From: Haloarcula rubra
Lineage (GTDB): Archaea > Halobacteriota > Halobacteria > Halobacteriales > Haloarculaceae
Direction of reading: 5' to 3'
Length of the DNA: 64,000 nucleotides
Assembly (NCBI RefSeq): GCF_019599465.1
Contig: NZ_RKLR01000001.1
Location: 558,001 to 622,000, forward strand
The notes under the pieces are model-generated. The model did no database searches and was not told the origin of the DNA. It saw only the letters and a program-made list of their open reading frames with translations. The translations under genes were made by a program, and so were the position numbers. Below, one piece after another: positions 25,031 through 32,911 of this stretch. Each line of letters starts with the position of its first letter. Position 1 is the stretch's first letter.

Positions 25031-26287
25031 CTACGTGTCTGCCGCGAACCGGTTCAGTGCATACACCGTCCGGAGGATATCCCCGGCGTGGCCTTCGTCG
25101 AAGACGAGACCGTCAGTGGCCTCGACGTGGTCGAGGACACTCTGTGAAGCGTGTTCCGGGGCGGCTGCGAGTCCCGCGTCCTGTTCCTGCACCCAGCGCA
25201 TGACCCGCAGGTCGCTCTTGGAGTCACCCATGACGATGGCGAACGGGTCCTCGATACCGAGCACGTCGAACGCCGCCTCGACGCCGACGACCTTGCTCAG
25301 TTCGAGACTACCGATTTCGGCCGCGTCACCCTCGTAGTACCCGACGTCGATTCGGTCGAGGACGGCCGCTACCTCGGCCGAAACGTCGGCCGCGTCGGCG
25401 TCCGGCAGTTCCCCTGCCCGCTCCAGTACCGACCGAATCTCCGGGTCCTGGTCGGCGTAGTAGGCGCGCGCCCAGTCGCCGACCGTCTGCGGGTCGACAC
25501 CGCTGGCCTCGTCGAGGGCGGCGAGAGCGTCACCCAACAGGTCGAGTTCGTAGACCAATGCCTCGTCGATAACCGCCACCGCGTCGTCGGACCCCGTCTC
25601 GAAGTTGGGTTTCATCGTGATGTTGAACTCGTTGCCCTGCAAGTGACAGCCGTGACGGAGTCGCTCCGGTGCGTCCGAGAGGACGCGTGCGCGAACGTCG
25701 TCGAAGACGGCCCGTATCCCCTCGTCCAGTCGCTCGTAGAGCAGTTGCTTCGTCTGGGCGCCGTGTCGCGGCGTGAAGACGCCGGTGCCCGTCTCGTACA
25801 CGATGCTGAGGTCCCCCGAGTGGACGATTCGACTGCCCAGCCCCTGAATCGCGAAGCCTTTGACGTTCTCTAAGGTCTGGCCGGTACAGATGACGATGGG
25901 CATCCCCTCCTCGTGGAACTTCGTGAGGAGGTTGAGCGTGTCGCTGGGAATCTCGTTGTCGGTGCTCCCCGTCGACCGGAGCGTCTCGTCGACGTCGAGG
26001 ACGAACACGTTCACCGAGCGACCGTACTTGTTGTACAGGTCCAACCCGGTGAACGCCTGTTCCTGGCGCGCCCGAGTCGCGAGGTCCGCGAACGTCTCCC
26101 CCGCCTCGGGGAACGCCTCCGCTATCTCCGCTTTCCGCTCGTCGAGTTCCGTGTTTATCTCCTTCCAGCGGTCCAGCGCGACGGGTGACTCGACGAGCGG
26201 GAACAGGTCGACGAGGTTCTGCAGAGCGCGAACGGTGTCGGTGTCGTGCGTGTCGTACAGTTCGTAGAGTTGGTCGTACCGCTCCAT
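25031..26287 (-). CDS. HAD-superfamily sugar phosphatase, unknown substrate
   Basis: A 418-residue HAD hydrolase with a helical N-terminal region of about 110 residues. Motif I is VFVLDVDETLRSTG (DxD nucleophile pair), motif II is IVICTGQTLENV and motif IV is VMGDSKSDLRVM, a Cof-type (IIB) arrangement found in sugar phosphatases. Located between the phosphohexomutase and TreT genes, it might release free glucose, the acceptor TreT needs, from glucose 6-phosphate, or dephosphorylate another intermediate. The long N-terminal extension is not part of the usual HAD fold. It has its own leaderless-type promoter. Confidence 0.75.
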   Translation of the reverse strand: MERYDQLYELYDTHDTDTVRALQNLVDLFPLVESPVALDRWKEINTELDERKAEIAEAFPEAGETFADLATRARQEQAFTGLDLYNKYGRSVNVFVLDVDETLRSTGSTDNEIPSDTLNLLTKFHEEGMPIVICTGQTLENVKGFAIQGLGSRIVHSGDLSIVYETGTGVFTPRHGAQTKQLLYERLDEGIRAVFDDVRARVLSDAPERLRHGCHLQGNEFNITMKPNFETGSDDAVAVIDEALVYELDLLGDALAALDEASGVDPQTVGDWARAYYADQDPEIRSVLERAGELPDADAADVSAEVAAVLDRIDVGYYEGDAAEIGSLELSKVVGVEAAFDVLGIEDPFAIVMGDSKSDLRVMRWVQEQDAGLAAAPEHASQSVLDHVEATDGLVFDEGHAGDILRTVYALNRFAADT

Positions 26288-26309
26288 ACCCGGGATAGAA
26301 CGGTGAGAT

Positions 26310-26317
26310 GTATAAAC
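26310..26317 (-). promoter_or_regulatory. leaderless promoter TATA box of the HAD gene
   Basis: On the minus strand the segment reads GTTTATAC, centred about 26 bases before the ATG at 26287. That is the spacing expected for a transcript beginning at or next to its start codon, so the HAD and treT genes can be expressed independently of the upstream mutase. Confidence 0.6.
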
Positions 26318-26405
26318 AGAGGTGTCAGACAATCTAATGGTCAGAGTGGCGGCACCTCGCCGGACGGTCCGGTAGCGCTCGGGCGAGACACCGTTCGAGC
26401 GGCCG

Positions 26406-27776
26406 TCAGACAAGGGGCTCGACGATGTCACGACCGGCGTCGAGCAACTCCTCGACGTGGCTCTCGCTGTCTGCTTCGGCGTACACTCGGAGTTTCGGTT
26501 CGGTCCCGGACGGTCGCACCAGCAGCCACGACCCGTCGGCGAGGAATATCTTGAACCCGTCTTTCGTATCGACCCGGTCGACCGAGACGCCGAGTATGGT
26601 CTCTGGCAGCGACCCGTCCAGTTCGTCGAGGACCGCCGCTTTCCGGTCGTCCGGGCAGTCGACGCTGATTCGGTCCTGATAGATGTCGCCGTGCGCCGCG
26701 GTAATCGCGTCGACGCGGTCGTCCAACGGCCGCTCGGTGTGCGCGGCAGCGACGACCAGTGCGATGAGGACGCCGTCCTTGTTCCGCAGGTGGCGGGTGA
26801 TGCCGAACCCGCCGGACTCCTCGCCGCCACAGAGCGCCCCCGCGTCCTGCATGCCCTGTGCCACCCACTTGAAGCCGACCGGGACCTCGACCGTCTCTTC
26901 GCCGTGGGCCGCTGCAATCTTGTCGACGAGGAACGTGGTCGAGACGGTTCTGACTGCGGGGCCGCCGTCTGATTCGAGCAGGTACTCGTAGAGCGCGGCG
27001 TAGAGGAGGTTCGGGTCGAGGAATCCACGACCGGGCGTGACGACGGCGAGGCGGTCGGCGTCGCCGTCGTTGGCGAACCCCAACTCGGCGTCGCCCTCCG
27101 TCACGCGCTCGACGAGGGTGTCGAGTTTATCGGCCGTCGGTTCGGGGGAGCCACCGCCGAACGTGGGGTCTAACTCACATCGGAGTCGCTGGACGTCCGC
27201 ACCCGCCTCCGCGAGCAACGCGTCGGTGACGTCGCGGCCGCTCCCGTGCATTGCGTCGTAGGCGACGGACAACCCAGTGATGTCGGCCTCCGTGAACGCC
27301 AGCGCGTGCCGAATGTACTCGGGGACGAGGTTCTCCTCGCTGACGGTGCCGTGTTCTGCCTCCGGACGCAGGTCGGGTTCGGCGAGAAGTGATTCCAGCC
27401 TGTCTGTAATCGCCTCGCCCGCAGGCGAGCCGTCGGGTGAGAGGAATTTCACGCCGTTGTACTCCGGCGGGTTGTGGCTCGCGGTCACGACGAGGCCGCC
27501 GTCTAACTGGCGGTCTTTGAGCGTCCAGGCCAGTACTGGGGTCGGACAGTCACGTTCGCTCACGACGACGTCGAGACCGTTGCCAGCCAGCACCTCGGTG
27601 AGTGCCCTCGCGAAGCGGGGCGACGTTTCACGGGCGTCGTACCCGACACCCACCGTCGTCGCGTCCTGTTCGCGGAAGTACTCGGCCGCCGCCTGTGCCA
27701 CGATTCGAACGCGTTCTTCAGTGAACGTATCGAGCGTTGCGCGCCAACCGTCGGTACCGAAGACTATCTCGTTCAT
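26406..27776 (-). CDS. phosphoglucomutase/phosphomannomutase family
   Basis: A 456-residue alpha-D-phosphohexomutase interconverting hexose 6- and 1-phosphates. The phosphoserine loop is VVTASHNPPEYNG (residues about 95-107), the metal loop DGDADRLAV, the sugar loop GGEESGGFG and the phosphate-binding loop RPSGTEPKLRVY. All four are intact. Whether glucose or mannose is preferred cannot be told; beside TreT and a sugar nucleotidyltransferase, making glucose 1-phosphate is the natural reading. A TAAAGTATTA element about 30 bases upstream suggests a leaderless message. Confidence 0.93.
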   Translation of the reverse strand: MNEIVFGTDGWRATLDTFTEERVRIVAQAAAEYFREQDATTVGVGYDARETSPRFARALTEVLAGNGLDVVVSERDCPTPVLAWTLKDRQLDGGLVVTASHNPPEYNGVKFLSPDGSPAGEAITDRLESLLAEPDLRPEAEHGTVSEENLVPEYIRHALAFTEADITGLSVAYDAMHGSGRDVTDALLAEAGADVQRLRCELDPTFGGGSPEPTADKLDTLVERVTEGDAELGFANDGDADRLAVVTPGRGFLDPNLLYAALYEYLLESDGGPAVRTVSTTFLVDKIAAAHGEETVEVPVGFKWVAQGMQDAGALCGGEESGGFGITRHLRNKDGVLIALVVAAAHTERPLDDRVDAITAAHGDIYQDRISVDCPDDRKAAVLDELDGSLPETILGVSVDRVDTKDGFKIFLADGSWLLVRPSGTEPKLRVYAEADSESHVEELLDAGRDIVEPLV

Positions 27777-28286
27777 GCGAGATTCTACGTAGTGGTGGAG
27801 TAATACTTTATCTCCGTCGACAGGGAGGGCCGACACACGTCCGAACGTTCGAGGTGCGTTGCAATCTCCAGTGCGACCACCCGTCACGGACGACCCGAAT
27901 CACGGACGCGTACGTCGCGACCGTGGCCGAGGATGGCGACGGCAACGGGCCGTGATAACGGGCCTGCCGAGCTAGACGATAGATAATGATAGATGCCGTT
28001 CAGAATAAAGAATACCGTCAAGAACGGACAGTTTCGTGGAGTCGCCGTACGTGGTAATGTTGGGCAGACAACACTACCGAATCTAATAACGTAGGTACTT
28101 CTGTTATAATATCACCAGCACTAATATCAAATGTCTGTAATGATGGGAGGTGCGAGTCGAATACCCCACCCCTGCTGTGACGCTGTTCGGACGCACTGTG
28201 GTCGCTCTACAGACGATTCGAGAAGGGAGAGTCTGTTCCGGGAGCGTCGAGAGCGGCGGTGCGAGGACGAGGTCGTCGCACCGTCG
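27777..28286. other. 510-bp spacer with a 26-bp imperfect hairpin
   Basis: Between the mutase promoter and the end of the fructose-bisphosphatase gene. 28053-28078 holds GGTAATGTTG and CAACACTACC around six bases (nine of ten pairs), downstream of the fbp stop on its strand. 27960-28130 is AT-rich. A short plus-strand reading frame around 27840-27955 (ending ...VATVAEDGDGNGP) has coding-like codon use but no identifiable start and may be a gene fragment. Nothing else is recognisable. Confidence 0.5.
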
Positions 28287-29132
28287 CTACTCGTCGAGTG
28301 TCCTCTCGACGCGGTCGATGAGGTCCGTGTTCCCGAGGAACGTCGGCGTGCGTGCGTGCAGACTGTCCGGTTCGACGTCGAGAATCGACTGCGTGCCGTC
28401 CGTCGACCCGCCGCCGGCCGCTTCGACCAGGTGAGCGAGCGGTGCGGACTCGAAGTGGACGCGGAGTTTGCCGTCGGGGTTCGGAGTGGTCCGCGGATAG
28501 CCGAACAGACCGCCGTACTCGAGCACCTGCGCGAGGTCCGCGACCGTCGCACCGCCGTACCGGAGTTTCATCTCCTGTTCGAGTTCCGTTGCGAACGCGT
28601 TGAACGTCGCGCTCCGGTTGCTCGATATCCCTGCCAGCCCCACTACGGTCGCCTTCGACGGGAGTTCGAACTGGCCCCAGCGTTCGCTGTGGCCGTCCCG
28701 GAGCAGGTACTCCTGGACTTCCTCCCGGTCGTTACGTGCGACGGTCATGGTCGTGTAGGGACCGTACAGCACCATTATCGAGGCGACGAGTTCACGTCCG
28801 GACGCGGGGAGTTCCGCGTCGTAGACGCCGACGATAGTGCCGACGGAGTTGTTCGACGCGATGTTTGACGACCCGTCGAGTGGGTCGATGGCGACGGTGT
28901 AGCCGTCGCCACAGTCGGTGACCGTCTCTCGTTCCTCGCTGGCGTACTCCCCGACGCCTTCGATGGGGGCGAGCGAATCGTAGAACAGCGAGTCCGCCCA
29001 GACGTCGGCGCCGATCTGGTCCTCGCCACTCGGGTTCGTCCCACCGCTCGCGCCCGCGTAGTTCGCGACGTTGTCGCTCACGTAGTGGGCGGTGTTCCTG
29101 ACCTCTCGGGCGATATTTTCGAGTGTGTTCAT
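28287..29132 (-). CDS. fbp: fructose-1,6-bisphosphatase, class I
   Basis: A 281-residue class I FBPase, hydrolysing fructose 1,6-bisphosphate to fructose 6-phosphate in gluconeogenesis. The metal-binding motif [12 protein letters not shown] is clear, with [15 protein letters not shown] ahead of it and [14 protein letters not shown] later. It is somewhat shorter than bacterial or eukaryotic enzymes (about 330 residues), as usual in archaea. Unlike many genes here it has a good Shine-Dalgarno, GGAGGAG ending about 6 bases before the ATG, and an AAAATATATC promoter element near 29200, so its mRNA has a leader. Confidence 0.9.
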   Translation of the reverse strand: MNTLENIAREVRNTAHYVSDNVANYAGASGGTNPSGEDQIGADVWADSLFYDSLAPIEGVGEYASEERETVTDCGDGYTVAIDPLDGSSNIASNNSVGTIVGVYDAELPASGRELVASIMVLYGPYTTMTVARNDREEVQEYLLRDGHSERWGQFELPSKATVVGLAGISSNRSATFNAFATELEQEMKLRYGGATVADLAQVLEYGGLFGYPRTTPNPDGKLRVHFESAPLAHLVEAAGGGSTDGTQSILDVEPDSLHARTPTFLGNTDLIDRVERTLDE

Positions 29133-29137
29133 CGGTG

Positions 29138-29144
29138 CTCCTCC
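29138..29144 (-). promoter_or_regulatory. Shine-Dalgarno of the class I fbp gene
   Basis: The minus strand reads GGAGGAG followed by CACCG and the ATG at 29132. Most neighbouring genes look leaderless, so this strong site is notable and fixes the start codon. Confidence 0.6.
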
Positions 29145-29332
29145 GTCAAATTGTCATCTAAGCTATACATAGTGTATTGTTAACAGACACCACAGATATA
29201 TTTTCCCATTACCGATAGGCATCACCTCGGTTCGGAGACCACTCGTCGGCCGTCTGTGCCACCGTGTGGAGCGACGGACGCCCGGACTGCGGCCGTCGCT
29301 CGCCGCGCCGTCGACGCCGTCCGGGTGGGTGC

Positions 29333-30184
29333 TCAGAACTCGATGACACCGTTCTCGGTGACGACCGAGTCGAGGAGGTCGGTCGGTGTCGCGTCGTACC
29401 CCGGGTTCGCTACGTCGAACCCGTCCGCCGGTTCACGCATCACTTCTGCGGGTGACCGGAAGTTGTTCTCGAAGTTGAATCCGCTACCGATGAACTTCGC
29501 GGACGAAGCGACGACCGTCACGGGGACACCGGCGTCGGCGGCCGTCGCGACGATAGGGTAGGTCCCGACGCGGTTGTAGACGGTGTCGTCGACGAGGCAG
29601 TTCATGCCGACGAGGACGCGGTCGCACTCGGAGAGGTAGTGTCCCGCGGCGCCGTCGACGATGAGCGTCACGTCGACGTCGTCTCGGCCCGCCAGCTGCC
29701 GGGCCGTCCGACGCCCGAGAAACCGTGGTCGCGATTCGGTCACGAACAGGTCGAGCTGCTTGCCCGACTCGAGCGCGTGTTCCAGCGTCGCCATCACCGT
29801 CGAAGAGTTCTCGTGTGTCAACACGACGTCGCCGTCCGCTACGAGCGTCGCCGCCTTCTCTGCGGCCCCCTCTTTACTCGATTCGATCTCGGTGACGACC
29901 TCCTCGATGGCGGCGAGCAGTTGTTCCTTCGCGGCGTCGACGGTCTCCGGGGACGATTCGGAGAGCGCCGTCACGATACGTTGCTGTGACGTGTACAGCG
30001 GTGCGTGCGAGCGGTTCGTCTGCCGCAACACGCTACTGTTTCGCTCGACCGACCGGACGAAGTCTTCGACGGTATGGTACTCCCGGTCGGTCAACTCCCG
30101 GAGCGCTTCGGCGGCTTTGACGGCGACTATCGAGGAGCTTTGTGTCTGCATCTCCTCTATCTGGGTCACTGTTTCGTCTATCAT
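29333..30184 (-). CDS. eIF2B / ribose-1,5-bisphosphate isomerase-like protein
   Basis: A 283-residue protein of the eIF2B alpha/R15P isomerase family, with helical N-terminal half and a Rossmann-like C-terminal half (TVYNRVGTYPIVATAADAGV, LFVTESRPRFLGRRTA). In ribose-1,5-bisphosphate isomerases the active-site cysteine lies in a T-H-C-N-S segment; here the matching stretch reads VVLTHENSSTVM, with glutamate instead. The aspartate segment corresponds to LVDDTVYNRVG. It may therefore bind a sugar phosphate without isomerising it, or do a different reaction. Divergent from the aldolase gene. The ATG at 30184 is preferred over an upstream GTG. Confidence 0.75.
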   Translation of the reverse strand: MIDETVTQIEEMQTQSSSIVAVKAAEALRELTDREYHTVEDFVRSVERNSSVLRQTNRSHAPLYTSQQRIVTALSESSPETVDAAKEQLLAAIEEVVTEIESSKEGAAEKAATLVADGDVVLTHENSSTVMATLEHALESGKQLDLFVTESRPRFLGRRTARQLAGRDDVDVTLIVDGAAGHYLSECDRVLVGMNCLVDDTVYNRVGTYPIVATAADAGVPVTVVASSAKFIGSGFNFENNFRSPAEVMREPADGFDVANPGYDATPTDLLDSVVTENGVIEF

Positions 30185-30321
30185 GGGTGTTACTGTGACA
30201 CCCACGCATATTGCTGTTGGCCTTCCTCAGACGGGTTCTCTCCGGAACGGAGTCCCCCGGGGTTCGAGCTGGCTGTGGGATTTATTACGTCCGCAGTGCA
30301 AATGTCGTCCGGTGAACACGT

Positions 30322-31314
30322 ATGTCATTTCACGGTGGAACCGAACTCGCGTCGGTGTACGACGATGCGCTCGAATCGGGGTTCGGCCTGATTGCGAGCA
30401 ACATCGCAGAACCCAACACGATGATGGGGCTGATGGAGGGCGCGTCGCGGGTCGACTCGGACCTCCTCCTGCAGATGAGCAACGGTGCCTGTACGTTCGC
30501 GGGGAACGGCGACCCGATTGCGGGCCTGCAAGCGATGGGCACCTACATCGACCTGATAGCGGACCAGTACGACGTCGGCGTGTTTCTCAACATGGACCAT
30601 CAGACCGACCTCGAGACGATACGGCGGCAGGTCGAGTTGGGGATTCCCTCCTCGATTATGATCGACGCCTCCCACGAACCGTTCGAGGAGAACGTCGAAC
30701 GGAGCCGGACGGTCGTCGAACTGATCGAGGACGCCGACGCGGACATCCTCGTCGAGGCCGAACTCGGCAAAATCAAGGGCGTCGAAGACGAAATCGTGGC
30801 CGAGGAGGCCTTCTACACGGACCCCGAACAGGCCGTGGAGTTCGTCGACCGGACGGGGTGTGACCTGCTCGCGATATCGGTCGGGACACAGCACGGCGTC
30901 GCCAAGGGGAGAGACATCGAACTGCGGCCGGACCTCGCGGCCGACATCAGGACCGCACTGCGTGACCACGGCCTCGATACGCCCCTCGTGTTGCACGGCT
31001 CCTCCGGTGTGCAACCGGACCAGTTACGACAGATGCTCCAGCACGGTATCTGCAAGGTCAACAAGGACACTCGCTACCAGTACGAGTACACCCGAACCGC
31101 CTTCGACCTCTACCGCAGTCACGCCGACGAAATCGTGCCACCGGACGACGTCGACGCCGACCGCGATACGTTCTTCAACGACGTCGCGTGGTCGCCGAAC
31201 AAGGACTACTTCGACCCGCGAGTCGCCGGCCGGCAGATTCGGGAGCGCGTGGCCGAGGTGTACGCCGACCTGGCGACCGCTGCCGGCAGTGCCGGGCGGA
31301 GCAAGTTCACGTAG
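30322..31314 (+). CDS. fba: class II fructose-bisphosphate aldolase
   Basis: A 330-residue zinc-dependent class II aldolase, joining dihydroxyacetone phosphate and glyceraldehyde 3-phosphate (or the reverse). [10 protein letters not shown] has the catalytic Asp-His region (family pattern LD H), [15 protein letters not shown] the metal glutamate region, and [15 protein letters not shown] and [17 protein letters not shown] the remaining zinc histidines. Length is typical. A GATTTATTACG element lies about 35-45 bases upstream. With the divergent eIF2B-like gene it shares a 137-bp regulatory spacer. Confidence 0.92.
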   Translation: MSFHGGTELASVYDDALESGFGLIASNIAEPNTMMGLMEGASRVDSDLLLQMSNGACTFAGNGDPIAGLQAMGTYIDLIADQYDVGVFLNMDHQTDLETIRRQVELGIPSSIMIDASHEPFEENVERSRTVVELIEDADADILVEAELGKIKGVEDEIVAEEAFYTDPEQAVEFVDRTGCDLLAISVGTQHGVAKGRDIELRPDLAADIRTALRDHGLDTPLVLHGSSGVQPDQLRQMLQHGICKVNKDTRYQYEYTRTAFDLYRSHADEIVPPDDVDADRDTFFNDVAWSPNKDYFDPRVAGRQIRERVAEVYADLATAAGSAGRSKFT

Positions 31315-31388
31315 GAGGCGACCGGCCGACCGTGGTATTGCCGACTCGACCCCGCGAGACGGTCGTCGGAACTCCCCGGGCGACCCCG

Positions 31389-32348
31389 TTACTGCTCGTC
31401 GTCGGGGAGCGGGCTCACGAGCGCGTCCGAGACGCGCAGGTCCGAAATCTCGACGCCGGCGTCGAGAATCGTCTCGTCCAGTTTGGCGTTCTCCACCGTG
31501 GCGTTCGGGAACACGAGCGCTCTGTCGAGCGTCGCGTCGACCACTTTCGCACCCTCCATGACGTGGACGGTGTCGCCGATGTCGGCGTTCTCGACCGTCG
31601 CGCCGGGATGGACGAGCGACTCGCCGTCGAGTTGCCACTCGACGGCCTCGAAGTACGACGCCGGCGTCCCGATGTCGAACCACGTGTCGTCGAACGTGTA
31701 CGCGTAGACCGACTCCTCGGACTGGAGCCAGTCGATGTACCACCCCGGTTCGTCGGGGTTGTTCTCTGCCGAGAGGTACTCCGAGAAGCGAACCGAGTCG
31801 GCGGGGAACGTATAACAGGCGATGGAGACCAGCGTGCTCTTTGGCTCGTCGGGCTTCTCCTGGAAGTCGACGACTCGGTCACCGTCCAGTTCGACCAGCC
31901 CGTAGGATTTGGCTTTCTCGCGGGAGCCGACGTCGTAGGCGGCGAGGACTGGGGCGTCTTTCTCCTCGAAGTAGTCGAGGAACTCGCCGAGGTCGAAGCC
32001 GATGAGGTTGTCGCCCCCGATGACGAACAGGTCGTCGTCGATACCCTCGCGCTCGCGGAGTTGGGCGAGTGCGCCGACGACACCGAACTTCTCGTCCTCG
32101 TCGCGGGTTTGCTCGACCGAGAGCTGTGTCTTCTGGTAGTTCATCGCGTCGATGTGTGCCTCGAAGTCGTCGGCGAAGGCCTCGTTCGTACTCAGGAATA
32201 TCGTGTCGATGCGATCGTCCGCCTCCAGTGCCTCGATGATTCTGTCGATGACGGTCGTCTCACCGACCGGGAGGAGCATCTTCGGCCGGTTCCGAGTAAT
32301 CGGCCACAGTCGTGTCGCGAACCCGCCGGCTAGTACTATCGCGTCCAT
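31389..32348 (-). CDS. sugar-1-phosphate nucleotidyltransferase
   Basis: A 319-residue nucleotidyltransferase. MDAIVLAGGFATRLWPITRN has the GG.ATRL.P nucleotide-binding signature, PKMLLPVGETTVID the following lysine segment, and VIGGDNLIGFD the metal-binding aspartate. About 65 C-terminal residues (GATVENADIGDTVHV and onward) form hexapeptide left-handed beta-helix repeats. It would make UDP- or dTDP-glucose (or a mannose equivalent) from the sugar 1-phosphate; in this setting NDP-glucose for TreT is likely. An ATG three codons upstream is a second possible start. Confidence 0.88.
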   Translation of the reverse strand: MDAIVLAGGFATRLWPITRNRPKMLLPVGETTVIDRIIEALEADDRIDTIFLSTNEAFADDFEAHIDAMNYQKTQLSVEQTRDEDEKFGVVGALAQLREREGIDDDLFVIGGDNLIGFDLGEFLDYFEEKDAPVLAAYDVGSREKAKSYGLVELDGDRVVDFQEKPDEPKSTLVSIACYTFPADSVRFSEYLSAENNPDEPGWYIDWLQSEESVYAYTFDDTWFDIGTPASYFEAVEWQLDGESLVHPGATVENADIGDTVHVMEGAKVVDATLDRALVFPNATVENAKLDETILDAGVEISDLRVSDALVSPLPDDEQ

Positions 32349-32911
32349 GGTTGTCATTCACACGCAAAGCACAAAGCTATCGGGGGTGTCGCTGCGGGCG
32401 GTGTCCCGTGCGGAGACACACACGGCGCAACACGACGGGGACAGCCAGAAAGCCCCACCCGAAACTGGCTTCCCTACCGGGCAGCGTAGCGACGTGGCGT
32501 CGTCGCCGCTTCCCGCCGACCGCTCGGCAGACCGACGGTCGCCCGGTGGCAATCCCACCGACGTCGGCCGAGAGACGTACCACAACGAGGGCGCACTGTG
32601 TACGTTCTGCTCCAATACATTCTTACTCGGTCCGTATTTGTTCTCCAAAAACCACGTATTTCATCCGTTTGGTGGATTTTTGGCTATATAAGAGGTCTGA
32701 AATTAGCTATATGGTACTAGTTTCGAATCAATAGGTGTTGTAGGGTATATTTTATAGTTAGAATGTATTTCGAGAGGTAGATCTGTCTCCAGAGCCGACT
32801 GTCCTCGTCACGGCCAGAGGGTCGGTACAGGCATCCCAGACGGGCGACGGCCGACGCGTCCTGACGACTACGCACCCGTCTCTTTTTGTCGAGCCGTCGA
32901 TAGCCACTGGT
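32349..32911. promoter_or_regulatory. 563-bp spacer with stem-loop and strong TATA elements
   Basis: The right edge of the carbohydrate block. An imperfect dyad, CCAAAAACCAC (32645-32655) against GTGGATTTTTGG (32672-32683), is followed at once by CTATATAAG (32684-32692), one of the best TATA elements in the window, and by GGTATATTTTATAG near 32743-32756. Only ORFs of a few codons follow within promoter distance, so a small RNA or long leader for the next gene is possible. No protein gene is supported here. Confidence 0.5.

Noticed and set aside
32711-32734. A seven-codon ORF soon after the strong TATA box
   Set aside because: Too short and at a slightly wrong distance for a leaderless start; probably chance.
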